15,600 bases of DNA. Origin: Candidatus Cloacimonadota bacterium. Its GTDB lineage: Bacteria > Cloacimonadota > Cloacimonadia > Cloacimonadales > JAFGVF01. The position numbers were made by a program, and so were the translations under genes. Of this stretch, positions 1 through 7,031 are shown one piece after another. The stretch is from contig JAFGVF010000346.1 of the NCBI GenBank assembly GCA_016938155.1, positions 1 to 15,600 on the forward strand, given 5' to 3'. Each line of letters starts with the position of its first letter. Within the stretch, counting starts at the first letter, position 1. The notes beneath the pieces were generated by a model that worked only from the letters and a program-made list of their open reading frames with translations, was not told the DNA's origin and did not search any database.

Positions 1-805
1 AAAAAGTATAAAGAGCTGTATGAAGAATCTCTGAAAGATCAATAAGCTTTGAGGGTCGTTGAGGAATTCCAATAGCATCGCCCAATTGTTTCAAATTCTC
101 GCCTAATTCCTTAAAGAAGTGGAGGAGTTCAATTACACCTTCGCTACGCTTTTGACTGTCTATAATATACTCATCCAAAGCAAGGATACTCTCCCGAAGA
201 GGTTCCGGCAAGTTCCCTTGATTTGCATAGGGAAGAATCCGTTCATTGTATATCTCGGTAATACCGCCCATTTTCTTTCTCAACATCTGCAATTTCAGCA
301 TCAGAGAAGCATAATAACTTCCGGACATATCGTGCCCGACGCTTTTCACAAGGAGTCGTGATTCCTCTATCGCCTGCTCTTTTTCGCGGAGCAAGGCTTC
401 GTTGCTCAGTCGTTCTTCCTGCCACTCGAAACCCTTAGAAATACTGGTAATAAAGGTTCCGGTATAATCAACAACTGTGTTCTTCTGGATAAAGTCTCTG
501 GCTCCGTATTTCAGAGTGTTAACTGCATTCTCAATAGTTATTTCACCGGTCAGAATAATGATGTAGTTTCTTTTAACAAGATTCAAGCTTGCCAGTTTTT
601 CCAGCACTTCCAAACCGCTCATTCCGGGCATCTTCAAATCAAGGAGAATTACCCTGTATTGTGACTCGGCAAGCCGATTAATTCCTTCAGTTCCCGAGTG
701 AACTTTGTCAACACTCCACTTGGGTTTCTCGTACTCAAGAAGGTCAGCAATACTCTCACAAAAGGGAATGCTGTCATCGATTATCAGTATATCTTTCACA
801 AACAT
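1..805 (-). CDS. Receiver-domain protein with H-box-like segment (hybrid response regulator/histidine kinase), 3' end beyond window
   Basis: The frame is open from an ATG at 805 to the left edge (about 268 codons), so the C-terminus is missing. Residues 1-115 form a CheY-like receiver: acidic pair D10/D11, phosphoacceptor D56 in the stretch LLDLKMPG, T86 in ILTGE and K108. A helical linker follows (about 125-150), then SVGHDMSG with H158 placed like a histidine-kinase phosphoacceptor at the start of a dimerisation helix. The order receiver then kinase helix is typical of cytoplasmic hybrid relay proteins; no membrane segment is visible. The start lies 2 bases after the stop of the upstream GAF gene, and its GGAGAG ribosome-binding site lies inside that gene's end, so the two are probably translationally coupled. 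The receiver is certain. The kinase part is likely, but its ATPase domain would lie outside the window. Confidence 0.88.
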   Translation of the reverse strand, partial: MFVKDILIIDDSIPFCESIADLLEYEKPKWSVDKVHSGTEGINRLAESQYRVILLDLKMPGMSGLEVLEKLASLNLVKRNYIIILTGEITIENAVNTLKYGARDFIQKNTVVDYTGTFITSISKGFEWQEERLSNEALLREKEQAIEESRLLVKSVGHDMSGSYYASLMLKLQMLRKKMGGITEIYNERILPYANQGNLPEPLRESILALDEYIIDSQKRSEGVIELLHFFKELGENLKQLGDAIGIPQRPSKLIDLSEILHTALYTF

Positions 806-807
806 TA

Positions 808-2610
808 CTACTCTCCGATTTCGCCCTGCGGTATAAGTAGAGTTATGAGAATTCCGTTCTTCTTAGGGGTTATCATAACCTTTCCTTTGTAGTTATTCTG
901 CACAATGTCAATCGCTACATCCAGCATAAATCTCTGTGGCGTAACAATATCTCCGTCGTATTGTTCCTTCACTGTTGTGGTTTCGAAAGCTGGATTCGAA
1001 GAATCATCAATCGATTCTATTGTCGTGAGTATCAGTTTATTTACTTCATTATGTTGTACAACTATATTCAACTGACCATCATAGTGCTTAATATGCACTA
1101 TTGCGTACATCAGAAGATTGATCAACACCTCGGTAATTTCATTGGGTTCGACAAGTATCCTGGACTTTGTATCCAACAATCTGTTACGGGTAAGGTTAAT
1201 CTTCTTTTGCAAAATATGTTCACTAAGAAAGAGCAGACTTTCATCCAATAATGCCTGCCAGCTTTTCACTATCTTTGAGAAACCTGCTTTTGTGGAGAAT
1301 TCATGCAAATTCTGCACACCGGAAGACACTTCTTTAAGGCTCTCCTCTGTTGATTTTAGAAGCTTAAAGAGTTTATCATTGGTTAGATTACCATACTCTA
1401 CACGGCTAATCAGGTTCTTTACATTCAATTGGGCTGTCGTTAAAGAGTTTGTAATCTCGTTTGGTAATCTGATTGCCATTGTTCCAAGTGCTGTTAATCG
1501 CTGAGTTTTCACAATCTGTTTTGCCGAGTTCTCCATACTCTCGATGTATTGAATATTCTCCAGAGCAACTGAAAGCATATATCCAAGAATGGATAAATAG
1601 TGTTCATCATCTTCAGTAAACCAGTTCTGTTCTCCCGGGTATTTGGGTACTTTATTGTAAAGTTTCATACACCCGATAACATGAGTTTTAACCGCAATGG
1701 GAATTCCCAGAAATGCCAGTCTGTCACCATGCTTAAGGGTTTCTTTCATCTTATTGCGATACTTTCCTTTATACTTCGGGAAGTTCAGCACATTCTTAAG
1801 TCGGATGATTCTGTTTTCCTTAACCAGAGTTCCGGTCAATCCTTCACCAATCTCATGTGAGGCAAAGTTTATCAATTCATCAGGAACGCCATAGCCGGCT
1901 CTCAGAGTCAGAATATTGGAATTGTCATCTTCTCTCAAGTAAATCTCACAGGATTCTGATGAGAAAGTTTTCACTACCGCTTTCGCTACATAATTAAGAA
2001 GCTCGGATCTCTTGTAATAGGTGTGCAGAAGCATACCCACTTCTGTCAGCATCTTGAAATAATCAGCTTTTTTTTGTTGTTGCATGTAGCGGTCGCTGTT
2101 TTCAAGAGCAATACCGAGGTAGTTACCAATATCTAAAAGCAACTCCAATTGGTCATTCGTGAAATCTTCATCCATCGAGGAAGTTCGCAGAACTCCGTAG
2201 AATCTTGCAGTATTGGAGACAATAGGAACACCCATCCACGAGCAGATATCAGAGGAATTACCTTCCGTGTATTTGTTCCTTAGATATATATCATCACCAT
2301 ATTGTTTCTTTAAATCATCAAGATTTAGATTCTGCAATCTGGCTAACAACAACGGTTTCTGGTGCTTAAACACCCAGCCCGTTAATCCCTCACCTTTAGC
2401 ATAATATATTACTTTATCATCTGTTTTTAGTAATCCTGTGGTTTCTGCCAACACAATCCTGTCTGAAAGGTCGTCATATAGAAAGATAGAGCAACCCTTA
2501 GCCTGCAACAGTTCTGCTATATTCTGAACAGCGGTTCGCAGTATTGTTGTACGGTCAAAATCGCTAAATACTTTAATTAAATCTTTTAGTTTCGCCAGCG
2601 TAAACTGCAT
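808..2610 (-). CDS. GAF-GAF histidine-kinase-like protein lacking the phosphoacceptor His and N-box Asn (probable pseudokinase)
   Basis: A 600-residue soluble protein. GAF domain 1 covers about residues 15-170 and GAF domain 2 about 200-352; both carry the usual GEGLTG loop (residues 73-78 and 255-260). Residues 370-395 match a HisKA dimerisation helix (RLTALGTMAIRLPNEITNSL), but the position where kinases have His in the HEINNPL box is N384. Residues 485-595 resemble a HATPase_c fold, with the N-box reading INLLMYAIVHI, so the Mg/ATP-binding Asn is Y502; no DxGxG loop is recognisable. The likely role is ligand sensing plus allosteric or scaffold action on the adjacent receiver protein rather than autophosphorylation (inference). 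It sits 10 bases after the methyltransferase stop, with AAGGAAG as ribosome-binding site. GAF ligands cannot be predicted. Confidence 0.9.
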   Translation of the reverse strand: MQFTLAKLKDLIKVFSDFDRTTILRTAVQNIAELLQAKGCSIFLYDDLSDRIVLAETTGLLKTDDKVIYYAKGEGLTGWVFKHQKPLLLARLQNLNLDDLKKQYGDDIYLRNKYTEGNSSDICSWMGVPIVSNTARFYGVLRTSSMDEDFTNDQLELLLDIGNYLGIALENSDRYMQQQKKADYFKMLTEVGMLLHTYYKRSELLNYVAKAVVKTFSSESCEIYLREDDNSNILTLRAGYGVPDELINFASHEIGEGLTGTLVKENRIIRLKNVLNFPKYKGKYRNKMKETLKHGDRLAFLGIPIAVKTHVIGCMKLYNKVPKYPGEQNWFTEDDEHYLSILGYMLSVALENIQYIESMENSAKQIVKTQRLTALGTMAIRLPNEITNSLTTAQLNVKNLISRVEYGNLTNDKLFKLLKSTEESLKEVSSGVQNLHEFSTKAGFSKIVKSWQALLDESLLFLSEHILQKKINLTRNRLLDTKSRILVEPNEITEVLINLLMYAIVHIKHYDGQLNIVVQHNEVNKLILTTIESIDDSSNPAFETTTVKEQYDGDIVTPQRFMLDVAIDIVQNNYKGKVMITPKKNGILITLLIPQGEIGE

Positions 2611-2620
2611 ATTCTTCCTT

Positions 2621-3745
2621 TCACTTCTTCTTGGAAACCACTACTTCATATCCCTCATAACGGATAACCTTTGCATTGCCGAACAGCTCCATCATTATCT
2701 CTTTAAGCTTATCTGCATTTCTTGCCACAAGCCAGGCATTCCCTCCCCTCTTCAACACCCGATATCCTGTTTCCACAAACAATTCGGCTATCTTGTATTG
2801 AGTAAAATATGGTGGATTTGCGAGATATACATCAAAGCTGTTTTTAATGGAGGTTGCCCCCTCGGCATCGAGGATAAAGGTAGTATCAATAATTTTGTTT
2901 ATTTTACAATTATGCCGAGTTGATTCCAGTGCTCGTGCATTAGAGTCAACAAAGGTTATTCCGGAAAGATAGTGTTTCTTTGCCAAGCCTATCCCAACAG
3001 TCCCTATACCGCAACCCATATCGAAAACTTTATCACCGTCCTTCGCTTCAGCAATGTGCATGAGAGAATAAGCACCCCCATCTACACGGTGATGTGCAAA
3101 CACCCCCGGACGCGAGGTAAGAGGCATTGACTCTTCTGCAGTCAAACGGCATTCAAAAGAGTCTCGGGGAAAGAGAGGAATCTCCTTCTCATCATTCTTA
3201 CGCGAAATAAGAGATGTTCCTGATTGTTTATAATTATTAAAGGTTATACTCCCGAACAGGAGCTTTATATGGTCTTCAAGCCATACTTCACGCGTTTCAA
3301 GTCCCACAACAAGCTTACCCTTTTTCTTCAGATAAGCATAGGTTTCATCCACCCAATCTATATAAAGCTCTTTAATTGCATTGGCTTTTGAGCATTGAAT
3401 AAACACTGCATCGTATTTCTCTTCAGGAATATCGGGAGTGCAGAAGACCTTTATCTTATCTAATTTGTTTCTCCGTAAATTCTTCTCAATTTTATCTGTA
3501 TAATACTTATCTATATTGTGAACACAAATCTCAGCCTCGGGGTACAACTCCTTTGCTATCATAGCAACAGCACCGGTTCGATTCTCTGCAATTAATATTC
3601 GTTTGGGTTCTTTTAAAAACACCAGTTCATTGATTAAATGCTTCTCGGCATTGTTAAGTCCCGAGCGGGAAAGCACAGCGAATTGATCATTCAGGTATGT
3701 TTCAGATTTAGGTTCTGCGTGGTCAGTGATGTAAAATTTTTTCAT
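2621..3745 (-). CDS. RsmC/RlmG-like class I SAM-dependent rRNA (guanine-N2) methyltransferase
   Basis: The 374 residues have the two-domain plan of RsmC (16S m2G1207) and RlmG (23S m2G1835): an N-terminal degenerate methyltransferase-like half (about 25-190) and a C-terminal catalytic half (about 200-374). The catalytic half shows the lead-in SRPGVFAHHRVDGGA, motif I DMGCGIGTVG at 242-251 (SAM binding), an acidic strand end FVDSNAR (265-271) and motif IV NPPY at 310-313, the signature of N-methyltransferases acting on exocyclic amines. The last residues, GYEVVVSKKK, also fit this family. Length is close to E. coli RlmG. Which guanine is modified cannot be decided here, so no symbol is given. 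It is the first gene of the minus-strand operon; its ATG is preceded by an AGGA ribosome-binding site. Confidence 0.88.
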   Translation of the reverse strand: MKKFYITDHAEPKSETYLNDQFAVLSRSGLNNAEKHLINELVFLKEPKRILIAENRTGAVAMIAKELYPEAEICVHNIDKYYTDKIEKNLRRNKLDKIKVFCTPDIPEEKYDAVFIQCSKANAIKELYIDWVDETYAYLKKKGKLVVGLETREVWLEDHIKLLFGSITFNNYKQSGTSLISRKNDEKEIPLFPRDSFECRLTAEESMPLTSRPGVFAHHRVDGGAYSLMHIAEAKDGDKVFDMGCGIGTVGIGLAKKHYLSGITFVDSNARALESTRHNCKINKIIDTTFILDAEGATSIKNSFDVYLANPPYFTQYKIAELFVETGYRVLKRGGNAWLVARNADKLKEIMMELFGNAKVIRYEGYEVVVSKKK

Positions 3746-4137
3746 TAATCCTCGTTTAAATAGTATGTTAAATCATGCTCCAAGTAAATTATGAGGAACT
3801 AAAAAAGTCAAAGCTTTTCTGAGTTTTTTCAGCCTGAGAAGTAAATTATGGCTTCTGATTTCACATTCAATTATACTCTTAACCACAAATTGTTCCCTAT
3901 GTTCACTAGTTGTAATCGTTCCCTTGCTAGGAGTTTGATTGGAAAGAGGATGATTGTGAAGATGTTTTGTTTATTTGTTACAGAAGTGGATGCTTGTCGA
4001 GTTTCTGATTGCCTTTGAAAAAGAAATTGACTGAATTTAGATAGAACAAATGTTAGTAATCCTTTATAGATAACGGATTAAGCTTATTCTTTGGAACGAC
4101 GGATTCCATAGAAATTTATAGAGCATTTGGAGGAACA
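3746..4137. other. Divergent intergenic region between the signalling operon and leuS
   Basis: This 392-base AT-rich stretch has no convincing gene. It contains a 12-base direct repeat, AAGTAAATTATG, at 3782-3793 and 3839-3850, and a small hairpin TGGAA/TTCCA (4092-4096 with 4104-4108) about 20 bases upstream of the leuS ribosome-binding site. Promoters for both flanking transcripts must lie here. I see no T-box architecture, tRNA or riboswitch. Confidence 0.5.
3760..3788 (-). promoter_or_regulatory. Possible promoter of the methyltransferase/GAF/receiver operon
   Basis: On the minus strand a TTTACT box (3783-3788) is separated by 17 bases from TACTAT (3760-3765), upstream of the ATG at 3745. 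Both hexamers are imperfect matches to the sigma-70-type consensus and the transcript leader would be short. The DNA is AT-rich, so chance matches are common; low confidence. Confidence 0.25.
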
Positions 4138-6618
4138 ATGGAATATCCATTTGAAGTCATTGAGAAGAAATGGCAAAAGAAATGGCAGGAGAAGAGAGTT
4201 TTTAAGGCAGATGACAATTCACCTAAACCAAAATATTATGTACTATCAATGTTTCCTTATCCGTCCGGAGCATTACACATGGGACATGTTTCAAACTACT
4301 CAATCGGAGATGCAATCTCGAGATACAAAATGATGCAGGGATTTAATGTAATGCAGCCTATGGGCTACGATGCCTTTGGAATGCCGGCTGAGAACTTCGC
4401 TATTCAGCACAATTCCCACCCCAGACTTACTACTGAAAGTAATATGAACATCATGCAGGATCAGTTTACTGCCATGGGTTTCGGGTTCGATTGGGACAGA
4501 AAAGTTGCCACTTGTACTCCCGATTATTACCGTTGGGGACAGTGGATATTTAAACGCTTGTATGAGAAGGGGCTGGTATATAAGAAATCCTCCTTTGTAA
4601 ATTGGTGTGATGAATGCCAGACCGTACTTGCAAATGAGCAGGTTGAGGATGGTTCCTGTTGGCGTTGCAGCAGTGTTGTGCGTCAGAAAGAGATGGAGCA
4701 GTGGTATTTCAAAATCACTGAATACGCAGAAGAACTGCTGGATTTCTCAAAGGTTATTGATTGGCCCGAGAGAGTAATGTCAATGCAGAAAAACTGGATT
4801 GGTCGCTCAACCGGTACTGAGATAGATTTTAAGCTGGAAGGGAGTGATGAAAAAATCACCGTCTTCACGACCAGACCTGATACGATTTTCGGTGTTACCT
4901 TTATGGCTATCCCGCCGGAGCATCCGCTGTCTCGCCGTTGGTTGAAAGAACCGACTGTAGAGCCAAAACTGGTTGAATTTTGCGAGAAAGTACTGAATGA
5001 GGATAAGATCTCCCGTTCTGCTGAAGATACCACAAAAGAGGGTGTTTTCACTGGTAAATACTGCATTAATCCAGTTAATGGTGATAAGGTGCAAATCTGG
5101 ATAACAAATTATGTGCTGATGGATTACGGTACGGGTGCCGTTATGGCTGTACCTGCACATGACCAGCGAGATTTCGAGTTTGCCAAGAAGTATGACATCC
5201 CGATGAAAATGGTGATTCAGAATATAGAGAAAACGCTTGTGTTGGAAGAAATGACAGCTGCTTACACAGAACCGGGAGTATTGGTCAATTCTGCTCAATT
5301 TGATGATATGGAGAGTGTAGCTTCAAAGACTGCAATCTCTCAATGGATAAATGAAAAAGGCATGGGGAAAGAGACCATCACATACAGACTGCGTGATTGG
5401 GGAGTATCCCGTCAACGCTACTGGGGTAATCCAATTCCGGTGATTTACTGTGATAAATGCGGAACCGTTTTGGTTCCTGATAAAGATTTACCGGTTTTGC
5501 TGCCGGACAATGTTCAGGTGGGTAAAACTACCAATAATCCACTGTTGTCGGTTGAGGAGTGGGTGAATTGTACCTGCCCTGAATGCGGTGGACCTGCTCG
5601 TAGAGAAACAGACACTATGGATACATTTGTGGATAGTTCCTGGTACTTTGCCCGTTATGCTGACCCGAAAAACGAGAATCTGCCTTTCTCCAAAGAGAAG
5701 GCGGAACAATGGTTGCCGGTTGACCAGTATATCGGCGGTATTGAACATGCCTGTATGCATCTTATCTATGCCCGTTTCTTCCATAAATTCCTGAGAGATA
5801 TCGGAATGGTCGATTGTGATGAGCCATTTGCCAGACTTCTCACGCAGGGTATGGTCATCAATATGGGTTCGAAGATGTCAAAATCCAAAGGTAATGGGGT
5901 TGACCCACAGGAATACATAGATCGTTATGGCTCCGATACAATTCGTGTATTTATGCTCTTTGCGTCTCCGCCAGAAAAGGATGTGGATTGGAATGATGAA
6001 GCAGTGGGCGGTTCTTTCCGTTTCCTGAATCGTGTATGGAGACTGATTGAGAATAATCTGGATGTTATTAAGACCAATAACAAGCTATACAATGGAGATG
6101 TAACGCTTTCAAAGCAGATTGCTGAATTGCGATTCTCCACGCATAACATGATTAAACGCTGGCATGAGGATATTGAGAACAAGATGCAGTTCAACACAGC
6201 AATTGCTGCTATTATGGAGCATTTGAACTGTGTGACTGCTATCAAAGATACATCGATTCTTACCACTGACGAGAAGGCCGTGTATGCAGAATCCTGTATG
6301 ATGATTGTTCGTTTGCTGTATCCATTCGCACCGCATATCTGTGAAGAGTTGTATGAAATGACAGGAAACACCGGTTTTGTTTATGAAGCCGGAATACCTG
6401 AATTCAATCCTCAGTATCTTGTGCATGATATGATGACGGTTGTGGTGCAGATAAACGGAAAGATCCGAGGTAAGATTGATGTTCCTGCCGGTTCTGACGA
6501 AGAGACAATCAAGGCAGAAGCCCTTAATATTGACAAAATAAAAACTCTGCTTGAGGGTTTAGAAATCAAGAAAGTGATTGTTGTTCAGAATAAGCTCGTA
6601 AGTATTGTAGCTAAATAG
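4138..6618 (+). CDS. leuS: Leucyl-tRNA synthetase
   Basis: This 826-residue cytoplasmic class Ia enzyme ligates leucine to tRNA-Leu using ATP, and has the usual bacterial LeuRS length and order. The catalytic HIGH motif is HMGH at residues 47-50. Paired-cysteine zinc-site segments (CDECQ and CWRC) follow the first Rossmann half. The CP1 editing domain shows the Thr-rich TTRPDT at 244-249 and GTGAVMAVPAHD with the editing Asp at D342, so hydrolysis of mischarged tRNA should be intact. A second cysteine cluster (CDKCG and CPECGG) follows, then KMSKS at 579-583, the anticodon-binding helical domain, and a C-terminal domain with INGKIRGKIDVP. The start is an ATG with GGAGG at 4129-4133. It appears to be a single-gene unit with its own terminator. 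Nothing abnormal is seen. Confidence 0.98.
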   Translation: MEYPFEVIEKKWQKKWQEKRVFKADDNSPKPKYYVLSMFPYPSGALHMGHVSNYSIGDAISRYKMMQGFNVMQPMGYDAFGMPAENFAIQHNSHPRLTTESNMNIMQDQFTAMGFGFDWDRKVATCTPDYYRWGQWIFKRLYEKGLVYKKSSFVNWCDECQTVLANEQVEDGSCWRCSSVVRQKEMEQWYFKITEYAEELLDFSKVIDWPERVMSMQKNWIGRSTGTEIDFKLEGSDEKITVFTTRPDTIFGVTFMAIPPEHPLSRRWLKEPTVEPKLVEFCEKVLNEDKISRSAEDTTKEGVFTGKYCINPVNGDKVQIWITNYVLMDYGTGAVMAVPAHDQRDFEFAKKYDIPMKMVIQNIEKTLVLEEMTAAYTEPGVLVNSAQFDDMESVASKTAISQWINEKGMGKETITYRLRDWGVSRQRYWGNPIPVIYCDKCGTVLVPDKDLPVLLPDNVQVGKTTNNPLLSVEEWVNCTCPECGGPARRETDTMDTFVDSSWYFARYADPKNENLPFSKEKAEQWLPVDQYIGGIEHACMHLIYARFFHKFLRDIGMVDCDEPFARLLTQGMVINMGSKMSKSKGNGVDPQEYIDRYGSDTIRVFMLFASPPEKDVDWNDEAVGGSFRFLNRVWRLIENNLDVIKTNNKLYNGDVTLSKQIAELRFSTHNMIKRWHEDIENKMQFNTAIAAIMEHLNCVTAIKDTSILTTDEKAVYAESCMMIVRLLYPFAPHICEELYEMTGNTGFVYEAGIPEFNPQYLVHDMMTVVVQINGKIRGKIDVPAGSDEETIKAEALNIDKIKTLLEGLEIKKVIVVQNKLVSIVAK

Positions 6619-6634
6619 ATTTATCATAAATGAT

Positions 6635-6664
6635 AAAGGCACTTCTTAGGGAGTGCCTTTTCTT
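6635..6664 (+). terminator. Rho-independent terminator of leuS
   Basis: The stem AAAGGCACT (6635-6643) pairs perfectly with AGTGCCTTT (6652-6660), extended by a T-G and a C-G pair across a TTAG loop. A short T-rich tail follows. It begins 16 bases after the leuS stop codon. Confidence 0.85.
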
Positions 6665-6747
6665 ATCCAAACATGAATCCCCCCGAAATTCTGTGAAAGT
6701 GATGATTAACACATTATCAGAACATTAGTTAAGGTTTATTTAAGATT

Positions 6748-6996
6748 GTGCAACCCATTCAGGGTTGAAAGTTATTTTTTGGGTATTCCTTACCCCGGGT
6801 CATGCGACCCGAGGCTAGTATTTTGCTGTCCCATCAGGACAGAAAAGCATTCTTATATCATCCGTCAAATTAGTTTAATCACGACAAGAGACAATAGTAT
6901 TTCTTTAATCCTGAAAGGATTACAGAATTATAGCCATAGGCTACAGCCTATGGTAGGAGATACGAATAAAATCCCTCAACCCTGAAGGGGTTGCAC
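6748..6996. repeat. Non-coding mosaic palindrome element with terminal inverted repeats
   Basis: The element is bounded by a 21-base inverted repeat: GTGCAACCC(A)TTCAGGGTTGA at 6748-6768 and its reverse complement at 6976-6996, with one mismatch. Inside and including the ends are six short palindromes: 6751-6767, 6796-6811 (CGGGTC/GACCCG), 6826-6842 (CTGTCC/GGACAG), 6906-6922 (TAATCC/GGATTA), 6934-6953 (CCATAGGC/GCCTATGG) and 6977-6993. Four of them share one design: a 6-bp stem closed by C-G pairs around a 5-base loop (ATTCA, CATCA, TGAAA or TGAAG). A short open frame crosses it, but the structure explains that frame better than coding does. I take it to be a dispersed, probably transcribed, multi-hairpin repeat similar in style to REP/MITE elements; no transposase lies nearby. 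It sits between two convergent genes. Confidence 0.7.
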
Positions 6997-7031
6997 TATA
7001 TCATTAACAATTAATCCCTTCATTTTTTCTT

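Noticed and set aside
3746..4137. T-box or leucine leader-peptide control of leuS
   Set aside because: No T-box core, specifier-loop stem, terminator/antiterminator pair or leucine-rich short ORF can be seen upstream of leuS.
4683..6426. Several long open frames on the minus strand within leuS, and others opposite the protease and GAF genes
   Set aside because: They lie opposite strongly supported genes, lack ribosome-binding sites and show no domain motifs.
6746..6985. A 79-codon plus-strand open frame across the repeat element
   Set aside because: It coincides with the palindrome mosaic, its sequence is dictated by the inverted repeats, and it has no ribosome-binding site; the non-coding repeat explains it.
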